DNA of 64,000 bases from Bacteroidales bacterium M6 (GCA_001689485.1 LUJQ01000066.1:55961-119960), one strand, 5' to 3'; numbered from the stretch's first letter, positions 49,025 to 56,810 are shown. The notes: generated by a model from the sequence alone, not told the origin. Made by a program: numbers and translations.

Positions 49025-49444
49025 TTAGTTCGGTTTTATTGTTGGTTCTCCGTAGCTGACAAATGTCAGCCCCAGTTCTGTTATGATCCTTTCTAATGAG
49101 GCTACGCGGATTCCTCTGCGTCCGGTCAGGAACGAGGATAGAGTAGAGCCTCGGACATCGCAACGTTTCGCTATTTCGCTGAGAGGTTGCCCTCTCTTTT
49201 CTATCTCGGCTTTAATGATACGGCGCACGGACAATGCGGGCGCGGCACCGACGTTGTCACCCTCGTGACCGAGAGTAAGGCCGAGGACTCTAAGCAATTT
49301 CACATAGGCCAAATAAGAGTAAGTGCGACTCCCGTTAAGAAAGTTGCTCAAACTTTGGTCGGTTACTCCCATTGCCTGACTAACTGCTCTTTGCGTCAGT
49401 CCTAAATCTCGGATTCTCTGCTGTATAGGTTCTCTACAATTCAT
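49025..49444 (-). CDS. Tandem XRE helix-turn-helix protein
   Basis: 139 aa with two XRE-type HTH domains: residues 10-55 (LTQRAVSQAMGVTDQSLSNF) and 75-125 (LSEIAKRCDVRGSTLSSFLT). A duplicated HTH in one chain can bind two half-sites without dimerising. It overlaps the methyltransferase gene by 11 nt. Role unknown. Confidence 0.75.
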   Translation of the reverse strand: MNCREPIQQRIRDLGLTQRAVSQAMGVTDQSLSNFLNGSRTYSYLAYVKLLRVLGLTLGHEGDNVGAAPALSVRRIIKAEIEKRGQPLSEIAKRCDVRGSTLSSFLTGRRGIRVASLERIITELGLTFVSYGEPTIKPN

Positions 49445-50402
49445 TGGATTTTAGTGGAGTGAAGTGTTTCTTGATAACCGACGCATTGCCTTTGTAGAAT
49501 ACAAGGACGCGCTCATGAACTCTTACGACTTTCCTTGATCTCATGTACCGTTTTGCTCTTAGATTCGCTGTAGCATCGGGGCGGAACAATATAATATCAT
49601 CAAGGAACGCACAGCCGTAATTTTGGAATATACGGATGACATCGCCGGGGAAATTATAATATTCGCCTTTGCGGTTGCGAATGTCGCCCACAATGACAAT
49701 AGCGAACCTATTCCACTTGAGACATTTTACTGCCTTACCGAAGGCATCGCGGAGTATTTCTATGAAGTCGTGATAAGTCGGCTGATTGGAAGCGTCGCCG
49801 GCAAGGTCGCTGTAAACTTCGAGATTGTAGTAAGGCGGGCAGCTAATGAATAAATCCTGCGTGGCAACGCCGATGTACTTCAGGAGGTTTCTGGCATCGT
49901 CGCAGAAGTATCGTAAGTATTGGTTGGCTACCGAAAAGGCGTTGCTCTTTTCCTTGTTTACCTCGACCTGGCTCGGCCTGATATCGATGCCGGTAAAACT
50001 ATGGCCTTTGGCAACAGCAACTGCGCCCTTGGTAATACCGCCGGCGAAACAATCAAATATCTTAGCCCCCTCACATGGAATGAACCATTCGTATATTATC
50101 TCGGCAAGGACGGGGTCGAATGTGCTGACTCCATCGCTCATCTTTGAGTATTCTTTAGTATCTCTTGCGTCTTCAGGGCCGTACTGCTCGATATATTCAT
50201 CGAATGAAATGCCGAGCTTTTCGCGTTCTTCTTTCGTGCGGGCATATAGTCCGGGGAACCTCATAGCCATGGAGCCGTAGAGTGCCTTTTCTCGGCTTTT
50301 CCCTTCCGGTCCTAAAATATCAAGCCACTCGCGCTTTCTATGCCGCCAGAGGACGCTCCGTGCGTCTAATACGGATAGATATTGCACTTCAAAGTCTTCC
50401 AT
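49434..50402 (-). CDS. DNA methyltransferase (N4/N6, DPPY-type)
   Basis: 322 aa. SAM motif I is KIFDCFAGGITKGAVAVA (near 115) and the catalytic motif is SCPPYYNLE near 188. The order with the SAM motif first suggests an alpha- or gamma-type amino-methyltransferase. It may protect phage DNA from host restriction; no cognate nuclease is adjacent. It begins 1 nt after the stop region of the helicase gene. Confidence 0.75.
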   Translation of the reverse strand: MEDFEVQYLSVLDARSVLWRHRKREWLDILGPEGKSREKALYGSMAMRFPGLYARTKEEREKLGISFDEYIEQYGPEDARDTKEYSKMSDGVSTFDPVLAEIIYEWFIPCEGAKIFDCFAGGITKGAVAVAKGHSFTGIDIRPSQVEVNKEKSNAFSVANQYLRYFCDDARNLLKYIGVATQDLFISCPPYYNLEVYSDLAGDASNQPTYHDFIEILRDAFGKAVKCLKWNRFAIVIVGDIRNRKGEYYNFPGDVIRIFQNYGCAFLDDIILFRPDATANLRAKRYMRSRKVVRVHERVLVFYKGNASVIKKHFTPLKSNEL

Positions 50403-51623
50403 TCAGAAATACGTGTTAGTTAATTGTTTGTACTGATTGTCGGCAATGCCTTGGATAAAGTATTCTCCCGGTTTGCGCTCGAACAGTCGTAGATCCTCGA
50501 CCTTGCCGAATCGTTTGATATTTCCGCAGAGGTCTACAATCCATCCTGCTTCCTTGCTGGGGTGAGGTCTTATCGCTCGGCCGAGTATCTGATAGTACAT
50601 GGCGAGCGACATCGTAGGTCGAGCCATCACGACAGTATCGAGTTCGGGATAGTCGAAGCCGGTTGTCAACACTCCGACATTAGTCAGAACCTTAATCTTT
50701 CCGGACTTGAAATCCTTGATGATTCTCTCTCGTTCTTTCTTTGGGGTCTCACCGCTGAGCATTTCACAATCATCGATAGACCGGCAAAGTTTCTCACTTT
50801 CTTCGAGGAACTTCGTAAAGACGAGTATGCCTTTGCGCGGGATGCCACTCTTCGGGTGCTGGAGCCTCCTTATAATATTCACGAGGTGGTCTTGCAGATT
50901 GACTCGCTGGAACTCTTCGAACAGACTCTTCTCATCGAAGTCCATGCCCGTCGTATTCCTTTTCAGTCCTTCCTGCGGCACAATAGTCATGTCGTAGTAG
51001 TTCAGCTTTGATAGATACCCCCGCTGAAGCAGCGTATGTATCTCGACCTGATATATCACGTCGTGAAATACTCTCGGTCGTGTTCGGGTCAGGAACTTCA
51101 ATATGCATTTGTTCTGCGGCTCGCATGTGGGGTCATATCGGCCGTTTTCATCAAGGCATATCTGGGCGCTTGTCAGTCGATACGGAGTGGCTGTAAGGCC
51201 GAGTATCTTTCTCTTGGCACAGTCAAAGAAGTCTTTATACATACCTCCTTGCGGATTTACACCGTGGCACTCGTCTACTATGATGTATCTGAAATGATTG
51301 AAGTCCTCCATGTGCGACTTCACACTGCCGATTGTAGCGAATGTGATTCGGTTTATCTCTTTGGAGTTGAACGATGCGGAGTATATCGAACAATCCTCGA
51401 CACCGTAACTGCGGAGCTTGTCGAAGTTCTGCTCAAGTATCTCTTTCGACGGCTGGAATACAAGAACATTGCCGTCGAGCCTATGTGCAATGTCAGCTAT
51501 GACAAGGCTTTTGCCGGCCCCGGTGGGAAGCACAAGAATCCCGTTCCTCTCCCTTTTGGATTTGAAGAAGTTAATGGCCGCGTCAGAAGCCTGCTGCTGG
51601 TAATCTCGTAGCGTATAAATCAT
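50403..51623 (-). CDS. DEAD/DEAH (SF2) helicase
   Basis: 406 aa. Motifs in order: LRDYQQQASDAAI (Q-like), LPTGAGKSLVIA (I), VDECHGVN (II, DECH), LTATPYR (III), ILVFTKF (IV), VLTTGFDYPELDTVVMARPT (V), YYQILGRAIRPH (VI). Typical of UvsW or Type I R-like DNA helicases of phages, which work in recombination and replication. It overlaps gene 51620-52018 by 4 nt. Confidence 0.88.
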   Translation of the reverse strand: MIYTLRDYQQQASDAAINFFKSKRERNGILVLPTGAGKSLVIADIAHRLDGNVLVFQPSKEILEQNFDKLRSYGVEDCSIYSASFNSKEINRITFATIGSVKSHMEDFNHFRYIIVDECHGVNPQGGMYKDFFDCAKRKILGLTATPYRLTSAQICLDENGRYDPTCEPQNKCILKFLTRTRPRVFHDVIYQVEIHTLLQRGYLSKLNYYDMTIVPQEGLKRNTTGMDFDEKSLFEEFQRVNLQDHLVNIIRRLQHPKSGIPRKGILVFTKFLEESEKLCRSIDDCEMLSGETPKKERERIIKDFKSGKIKVLTNVGVLTTGFDYPELDTVVMARPTMSLAMYYQILGRAIRPHPSKEAGWIVDLCGNIKRFGKVEDLRLFERKPGEYFIQGIADNQYKQLTNTYF

Positions 51624-52018
51624 TTATCCTTAAAATCTTTTAAGAATGTGATGAAATCTTCTCCGTCTTCGGGTATTGGCAATGTGAATCCAAGGTTCTG
51701 CGCTACATCGGCCTCTATCTCATGCATGAAATAGGTCAACTGCGCCGGCGACATTTCCGACACACTCGGCATATCATCGAGAAGAAACTTACTGCAAAAA
51801 TATTTATAGAGCCTAACCTTACTGTTACCCGTTTCGCGTGCCAAAAGCGACATCCACATAAACAAAAGTTTCCGTTGGGGCACGGAATGACGTACACTTT
51901 GAGGTTCAATGATGATGCGGTACTTGCCGTCGGGCAAACCCTCTATCATTTCCACCAAAGAACGGTTAATCCGTGTCCCTTCGGAAGCATTCTTTATCAG
52001 TATGGCTGTCGCTACCAT
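51620..52018 (-). CDS. Possible NinB-like recombination protein
   Basis: 132 aa. The segment SVRHSVPQRKLLFMWMSLLA followed by GNSKVRLYKYF has the layout of NinB/Orf-type proteins (RSxxQNxxxW). It sits between exonuclease and helicase in the recombination block. Similarity is weak and the call is tentative. Confidence 0.4.
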   Translation of the reverse strand: MVATAILIKNASEGTRINRSLVEMIEGLPDGKYRIIIEPQSVRHSVPQRKLLFMWMSLLARETGNSKVRLYKYFCSKFLLDDMPSVSEMSPAQLTYFMHEIEADVAQNLGFTLPIPEDGEDFITFLKDFKDK

Positions 52019-52019
52019 T

Positions 52020-52862
52020 TCATGCCGGCAGATTGAAGATTTTGCGATCGGTAATCAAATGGCGGTTCTCGATAAGGAAACTTATCAGTTCCTCACACAT
52101 GGCTATGAGTTTCGGCACATCACGCTCCGGCTTATACATATATGATTCCGTGTATGTCTCCCACCGTCCGTATTTGTCTATCTCGGCTATGTTATACTCA
52201 AATAGACGTAAGTCCTGACCGTTCTGCTGATAGCAATACGGGTAGACGATGTGCTGCCAGTGGTCTTTGAACTTGCCGACCGAGTATTTGCCGGTGGTCT
52301 TGATGTCGTGGATGCTCTGGGGCATGAGTTCGTCGACATACCCATACACCTCGACATTTCCGAAACGTGTAGGCACAATGGCCCGGACGAACTGCTGGGT
52401 CAAAGCACCTTTGTAGTAATTGGCGAATTCACGGCAAAGATTGATGTCGAAGTAGAACGTCCTATTATTATAGGTGGCGTTCAGACCGACAATTTTGTTG
52501 GTCTGCTGTACTTCGGCCCATCTTTCGTCCGGCTCGCAATTATCTACCTGTCCTAATACGATGGTTTCGTAGGCATATCTGACATCGACCTTATCACTCT
52601 TACGGTGTTCAATCATGCAGTCAATAATCTCATTGAATGCCGTACCTTTATCAGCGGCTTCGCTGTCAAAGGGAACACGGTTTATTCTATCAATGAGAGA
52701 TTGAAACTGCTTCTGCTTGAACTCTTCGGGAGTATGAGGTGGATTCTCTGAATACCCCCAGTATTTCTCCCAAATTATGTCGCTGTTCAGATAGTCTTGA
52801 AAACCGTCGAGGAGCGTCGCATAGAATCTATACGAAACGTTCTCAAGCGGCCGGCTCTGCAT
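52020..52862 (-). CDS. PD-(D/E)XK exonuclease (RecB/Cas4-like)
   Basis: 280 aa. The catalytic core is GYVDELMPQSIHDIKTTGKY near residue 190, with D and DIK, followed by HWQHIVYPYCYQ, the Q-x3-Y motif of RecB-type nucleases. With the Sak4-like ATPase next door it likely forms a recombination pair. It overlaps that gene by 20 nt. Confidence 0.8.
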   Translation of the reverse strand: MQSRPLENVSYRFYATLLDGFQDYLNSDIIWEKYWGYSENPPHTPEEFKQKQFQSLIDRINRVPFDSEAADKGTAFNEIIDCMIEHRKSDKVDVRYAYETIVLGQVDNCEPDERWAEVQQTNKIVGLNATYNNRTFYFDINLCREFANYYKGALTQQFVRAIVPTRFGNVEVYGYVDELMPQSIHDIKTTGKYSVGKFKDHWQHIVYPYCYQQNGQDLRLFEYNIAEIDKYGRWETYTESYMYKPERDVPKLIAMCEELISFLIENRHLITDRKIFNLPA

Positions 52863-53793
52863 CTGTATAGGTCTTGTTTTCGGTGTCGTAGACGAGACCG
52901 AGTTCTTTTACCTTTGCACCGAACAGAGAACGGGCCTTCGCCATAGAACTGCCGATATGTTTATAGTCCTTGATTCTCGCGGCGAAGTCGTTGGCCGACT
53001 GAGCATCAGTGATGTTGTTGATGTCTTCAGTGATGGCATCGATGAGCTCGTCATACTTACGTCGTTCCTCGGCCTTAACGTCGAGCATTGTGAGATAGGG
53101 ATTGATTACCTTTTCGGTGATGAACGTGTTCGGGGCCGTAGGTTCAGCCTTGGAGTTTAGAATGGTGGGTACCTGCATTACTGACGGGAGATTGCAGGTG
53201 TTCTTACCGTCGTTTCGCGATGTGGGGTCGAATGTTATGGTACGGCTCTGTACGCCGCGCTCCGACTTCATTTCCAGATAGCCGAGCAGGTCGAGCTCGG
53301 TAACGATTGAGTTGTAGGATTTCTCGCGGAGCGACGGAATGAAGACTGTCTCGTCTCCTTCCTTGCGACTATCGCGGTGAGCGACAAAGACGATGTGCTT
53401 GTTGAGCGATGAGAGCGCACGGGTAAACCATGTGAACTCCTGATTGATGCGGCCCCAGTCCTTGATCTGCGGCTGACGTGTACCGCAACAGTAGGTGATG
53501 ATATAGTCCATCATCTTGCCGATGGTGTCTACTACGATGGTCTGATAGATAGCGAGGTCTGCCTGGTCCTGCTGGAGGAGTTGCTGAATCTCCTTCCAAT
53601 TATCGACCTGAACGATGTCTACGTTCTCCAGATGAGCGAGATTGACGCGCTTTACGCCGTTGTCGAAGTCGAGGAGTAGCGGTTTCGGCGCACTGAGCGC
53701 CACAGTGGTCTTACCCATACCGGCTTGGCCGTAGATCATCATCTTGACCGTCTGAGGGATGACCAATTCATTGGATTTTTTGATGAGTCCCAT
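52843..53793 (-). CDS. Sak4-like RecA-fold ATPase
   Basis: 316 aa. Walker A is YGQAGMGKTT near residue 21; Walker B is TIVVDTIG near 87; HIVFVAHRD near 133 lies where the sensor is expected. The N-terminal domain is an AAA_24/Sak4 type, related to phage single-strand annealing recombinases. C-terminal acidic tail. Its ATG is preceded at 14 nt by the TTAAATATCAAT element, so strong expression is expected. Confidence 0.78.
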   Translation of the reverse strand: MGLIKKSNELVIPQTVKMMIYGQAGMGKTTVALSAPKPLLLDFDNGVKRVNLAHLENVDIVQVDNWKEIQQLLQQDQADLAIYQTIVVDTIGKMMDYIITYCCGTRQPQIKDWGRINQEFTWFTRALSSLNKHIVFVAHRDSRKEGDETVFIPSLREKSYNSIVTELDLLGYLEMKSERGVQSRTITFDPTSRNDGKNTCNLPSVMQVPTILNSKAEPTAPNTFITEKVINPYLTMLDVKAEERRKYDELIDAITEDINNITDAQSANDFAARIKDYKHIGSSMAKARSLFGAKVKELGLVYDTENKTYTDAEPAA

Positions 53794-53852
53794 GTTGAAC
53801 TATTTTTATTGATATTTAATTTGTCTGCTAAGGGCAGATACCTTATTTGCAT

Positions 53853-54056
53853 TTACTTCGTGCGGAATACCGTCACGGTGTATTCCTTTATGTCGCTTTT
53901 GATGTCTGCGTCCCAACCTATTCTCGCTAAGTCTTTGCGGAACTTGCTGACAATCGCCGTTACCGAGCTGCATTGTTCTATGGGGAATACAGCCTTTTCA
54001 CCGGGCTTGAGCTTCCTCAATGTTGGGGATATAGGAATTTTTGCTACCTGCTCCAT
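53853..54056 (-). CDS. Small early protein, 67 aa
   Basis: First gene of the P8 operon. The ATG at 54056 (MEQVAKIPISPTLRKL) is preceded by AAGGAGGCGGT, a near-perfect Shine-Dalgarno sequence, very unusual in this group. The protein (LKPGEKAVFPIEQCSSV, then a basic helix) is small and beta-rich and could be a regulator. Function unknown. Confidence 0.6.
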   Translation of the reverse strand: MEQVAKIPISPTLRKLKPGEKAVFPIEQCSSVTAIVSKFRKDLARIGWDADIKSDIKEYTVTVFRTK

Positions 54057-54087
54057 ACCGCCTCCTTTCTCATAACTGCGGCAGGAG

Positions 54088-54117
54088 CCGAGTGTGGCAT
54101 TTGATAACCACACTCGG
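54088..54117 (-). promoter_or_regulatory. Leader hairpin upstream of gene 53853-54056
   Basis: A perfect 10-bp inverted repeat CCGAGTGTGG / CCACACTCGG with a 10-nt loop lies in the 175-nt leader. Directly after it CTCCT (complement of the AGGAG in the Shine-Dalgarno) could mask the ribosome site. This is a likely point of translational control. Confidence 0.55.
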
Positions 54118-54179
54118 AGAATCTACGATGTTTGCTAATCGTTGTTTTCATTTCCTGCGGATTTTTGATATAATACTTA

Positions 54180-54211
54180 TTTGCATTTGAGCGAGTTTTT
54201 GACTACCTTTG
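54180..54211 (+). promoter_or_regulatory. Rightward promoter of the repressor gene
   Basis: Plus strand: TTTG (54180-54183), 20 bp, TACCTTTG (54204-54211), a perfect consensus. Predicted start near 54218, giving a 175-nt leader before the repressor. It faces the leftward promoter at 54237-54268, so the two transcripts would overlap by about a dozen bases. Confidence 0.7.
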
Positions 54212-54236
54212 CGTAGTCTTAGTAGTTTTAGTTATG

Positions 54237-54289
54237 CAAAGATAATCATTTTCGCAATATCTGCCAAACGGAAATAATCATATTTGCAA
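54237..54289 (-). promoter_or_regulatory. Leftward early promoter P8 and operator cluster
   Basis: Minus strand: TTTG, 20 bp, TATCTTTG (-7 at 54237-54244). Three boxes lie here: TAATCATTTTCGCAA (54243-54257), TAATCATATTTGCAA (54275-54289) and TAATCATCTTTGCAA (54314-54328). Three sites between a repressor gene and an early operon recall a lambda-like operator. Confidence 0.7.
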
Positions 54290-54391
54290 TTAACGCTAAG
54301 ATTTAACACTTTTTAATCATCTTTGCAACTTTCATAAGTGTTGGTTGTGAGAATGGTTACTCGCCATAGCGAAAATAATTTTATTGCAAAT

Positions 54392-54889
54392 ATGAAGGAT
54401 AACGTAAGACAAGACGAGTTCATTCCTATGACTCGCAGCATCATCAAAAACGTGCTTGAGGCCGTCGGTATGACCGCCCCGAAGTTCGCCGAAGCGCTGG
54501 GCATAAACTATCAGCGCATCTTCGACCTCCAACGCGGCCGGACGAAGAAATTCAACCCCAATATCGCGGCTCTGATCTGCGAGAAATTTCCTCAAATCAA
54601 CAAGTCCTATCTATTTACTGGCGAGGGGAGCGTCCTCGTCGAGACTGAGGACGCAGTTCCGGTTGAGCATGTGCCGGCAGAACCGGCATCCGATGGCGGT
54701 GGTCTTGCTGAAATCAGCGCACTTTTCCATCGCCTCGTGGATATGCTGGGCCAGGTAAACGAAAGGTCTGCGCGCCTCGCTGATTTCGAGCGACAACTTA
54801 ATGAGCGCGAGGCTGCTCTTAATGCCCGCGAACTGGACATCGAGCAACGCGAGGACGAACTCGGAATGGCTGAGAAAAAAACGGTATGA
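54392..54889 (+). CDS. CI-like phage repressor, coiled-coil type
   Basis: 165 aa from ATG at 54392 (MKDNVRQDEFIPMTRS). Residues 20-75 form a phage CI helix-turn-helix (TAPKFAEALGINYQRIFDLQ) with the following FPQINKSYLFTGEGSVL typical of CI proteins. The C-terminal half is a coiled coil (RLADFERQLNEREAALNARE), not the LexA/S24 autopeptidase domain. So RecA-driven self-cleavage is not expected and induction must work another way. It is transcribed away from the early operon. Confidence 0.8.
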   Translation: MKDNVRQDEFIPMTRSIIKNVLEAVGMTAPKFAEALGINYQRIFDLQRGRTKKFNPNIAALICEKFPQINKSYLFTGEGSVLVETEDAVPVEHVPAEPASDGGGLAEISALFHRLVDMLGQVNERSARLADFERQLNEREAALNARELDIEQREDELGMAEKKTV

Positions 54890-54937
54890 CATTTCTTCAG
54901 TTGCATTATCGCAACATCCTTCTAAGAAAACTAAAAG

Positions 54938-55213
54938 ATGTGCTCAAACATAAATGACTGTTGCCGTCTGCGTACCGGGTCAGAATGGTGTCGTCTTACA
55001 AATGAATGTTCGGGGTGGGGATGTCGGTTGCTAACTGTTATTCCGAATCCTCTCCCGACTACCACCAACGAAAGAGCCCAACTCTTCAGCCGGGTATATC
55101 GCCTGGCTGAAAGGTTGGGCGTGTTGTCTTGCCCGTACTTTGATGAACGTGCCTTAGACTCTATGGTCGAGGACGATTCACTTCTGCGTTCAATAAAAAA
55201 TAATAAAAAATAA
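54938..55213 (+). CDS. Possible small ORF after the repressor, 91 aa
   Basis: The frame has a Cys-rich start (MCSNINDCCRLR) and a more protein-like second half (ERAQLFSRVYRLAERLGVL, ALDSMVEDDSLLRSIKNN). It lies 48 nt after the repressor on the same strand. The start and reality are uncertain. Confidence 0.4.
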   Translation: MCSNINDCCRLRTGSEWCRLTNECSGWGCRLLTVIPNPLPTTTNERAQLFSRVYRLAERLGVLSCPYFDERALDSMVEDDSLLRSIKNNKK

Positions 55214-55222
55214 GGCCAAAGA

Positions 55223-55254
55223 TTTGCAAATATGATTAAAAGTTCGTAACTTTG
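55223..55254 (+). promoter_or_regulatory. Phage promoter P9 facing the host junction
   Basis: Plus strand: TTTG (55223-55226), 20 bp, TAACTTTG (55247-55254). The -33 overlaps TTGCAAATATGATTA, the phage operator box in the same relative position as in the other promoters. No gene follows before the host junction. In the circular phage this promoter would read across attP into genes now at the far left end. Confidence 0.65.
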
Positions 55255-55385
55255 CACCGCAAATATGAAGGACGGCACAAGCAGTTCTTGATATAAAATT
55301 TTTGGGAATTTGCGCAATACACCCGCAACCCCCAAAGGAGTGAGAAGCTAAAGTCTGATTTACAGGCTGGTAGCACGAAAAGAGG

Positions 55386-55446
55386 CACGCCTGGAAAGCG
55401 TGTATACGCCAAAAGCGTATCCCGAGTTCGAATCTCGGTCACTCCG
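55386..55446 (+). tRNA. tRNA-Ser(GGA) 3' half, probable attR
   Basis: Anticodon stem CACGC/GCGTG with loop CTGGAAA (anticodon GGA, 55393-55395), a long variable arm (ATACGC/GCGTAT), T-arm CCCGAGTTCGAATCTCGG and the acceptor strand TCACTCC-G are complete. No normal 5' half (D-arm) precedes it. GGAGTGA, the correct acceptor partner, occurs at 55337-55343, but 42 nt instead of about 19 separate it from the anticodon stem. This fits a phage integrated in the 3' part of a tRNA gene, with the whole tRNA at the other end. Confidence 0.75.
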
Positions 55447-55450
55447 CAAT

Positions 55451-55505
55451 GAACACGTTGGAAGCCATCAACCCCACATTCCCGGCCGCCAACGTGTTCT
55501 TTTTT
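55451..55505 (+). terminator. Terminator after the tRNA-Ser locus
   Basis: Perfect 11-bp stem GAACACGTTGG / CCAACGTGTTC followed by six T residues. It would stop transcription from the tRNA locus and from phage promoter P9 before it enters host genes. Confidence 0.85.
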
Positions 55506-55516
55506 ATGCAACCACA

Positions 55517-55547
55517 TTGACGACGAGGTAACTTTTCCGTATATTTG
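55517..55547 (+). promoter_or_regulatory. Host promoter of the YjbR-like gene
   Basis: TTG (55517-55519), 20 bp, TATATTTG (55540-55547), a full consensus on the plus strand. Confidence 0.65.
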
Positions 55548-55695
55548 TATCAACAATACGGAAACTTAAAATTGCCTTTTAAATTCTATATTTCAAACGG
55601 CTTCGTTGTAACCGGGCGTAACGAACTTGATTCCGACGGACGCCCTTTCCCGATTTTACACATGTCATTACCCGACAAGTAACCGACTCGAAACC

Positions 55696-56055
55696 ATGAA
55701 CATAGAAGAAATAAGAGAAACCGCCTTGCAACTGCCTCATGCCACGGAACGAAGTCCGTTCGGACTTGACACACTGGCAATAGAGATAGGGGGCAAAATG
55801 TTCTGTCTGTTCGATTTGTCGGCCGGTGGATGGGATTTCTATAACTTGAAAGTCGACCCGGCATATGCCGAAGAACTTCGCGAGCGCTATGCCTCCATCC
55901 GTCCCGGCTATCACATGAACAAACGTCATTGGATTTCGGTGGATTTCGAAGGAGATGTACCCGATTCACTGCATCGCGAATTAATCGCCCATGCCTACCG
56001 GCAAACAGCCAAAGGGCTGACCTTGAAAATACGGCAGGAACTATCGCTAATCTAA
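55696..56055 (+). CDS. MmcQ/YjbR family protein
   Basis: 119 aa from ATG at 55696 (MNIEEIRETALQLPHATERS). PFGLDTLAIEIGGKMFCL, a YNLKVDPAYAEELRERY segment and RPGYHMNKRHWISV are the YjbR signature (a CyaY-like double-stranded DNA-binding-like fold). The biological role of the family is not clear. First intact host gene beyond the attachment site. Confidence 0.9.
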   Translation: MNIEEIRETALQLPHATERSPFGLDTLAIEIGGKMFCLFDLSAGGWDFYNLKVDPAYAEELRERYASIRPGYHMNKRHWISVDFEGDVPDSLHRELIAHAYRQTAKGLTLKIRQELSLI

Positions 56056-56090
56056 TCCGGCAATGGCACAGATTCCAATACCAGTCCGCA

Positions 56091-56810
56091 TCACCCCTGG
56101 CTGGTCAGAATCAGTGTCTTGGTATCGCCCAGGTTACGCAAGTCCTGAAACATCGGCAGATAATTGCGATGCGATGGAGCCAGCACAACGAAGTTAAGCT
56201 CGGTAAGGTCGTTTTCATAATCATATTTCAGGAAATAGGTGGAAAGATGCACCGAATGTCTGTGGAAAACCTCACGGTAAGGTTCAAGGTCATTTACAAT
56301 ACCACTTACAATCAACCTCAAAGCCCTGTTCTCCTGACCCATATTACGTCGCTGCTCATACACTTCAAATGCCGTCAGTGTGATTAGAATCATGACTGTG
56401 GCAATAATCGCACACCAATACATCCCCACACCTACTGCCATACCTATTGTCGCGGTCATCCATATACCGGCTGCGGTGGTAAGCCCACGCACCACCCCTT
56501 TGAGATGAATCATCGCCCCGCCGCCAAGGAAACCTACACCTGTAATCACCTGCGCCGCAATACGCCCCGGATCACCATTTTTAAGCCCCAGATATACCTG
56601 CGGCACATAGATTGACAAAAGCATGGCCAGGCAGGCTCCCATCGATATGAGTGCAAACGTGCGGACACCGGCAATCTGCCCTTTACGCTTGCGCTCGGCA
56701 CCAACAAGCACCCCGAGCACCATACTCACCAAAAGCCTGAACACCGAATTGCCCAGTGTCACCTCCTGCGAATTGATACAATCCGCTATGGATTGGAAAA
56801 ATTCCGTCAT
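56091..56810 (-). CDS. MgtC/SapB family membrane protein
   Basis: 239 aa. Several transmembrane helices in the first 150 residues with GVLVGAERKRKGQIAGVRT and FLGGGAMIHLKGVVRGLTTA, the MgtC signature. A C-terminal ACT-like soluble domain follows (residues about 155-239). MgtC proteins help growth at low magnesium and in some bacteria regulate ATP synthase or transporters. A good promoter lies upstream at about 56872-56902. Confidence 0.9.
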   Translation of the reverse strand: MTEFFQSIADCINSQEVTLGNSVFRLLVSMVLGVLVGAERKRKGQIAGVRTFALISMGACLAMLLSIYVPQVYLGLKNGDPGRIAAQVITGVGFLGGGAMIHLKGVVRGLTTAAGIWMTATIGMAVGVGMYWCAIIATVMILITLTAFEVYEQRRNMGQENRALRLIVSGIVNDLEPYREVFHRHSVHLSTYFLKYDYENDLTELNFVVLAPSHRNYLPMFQDLRNLGDTKTLILTSQG

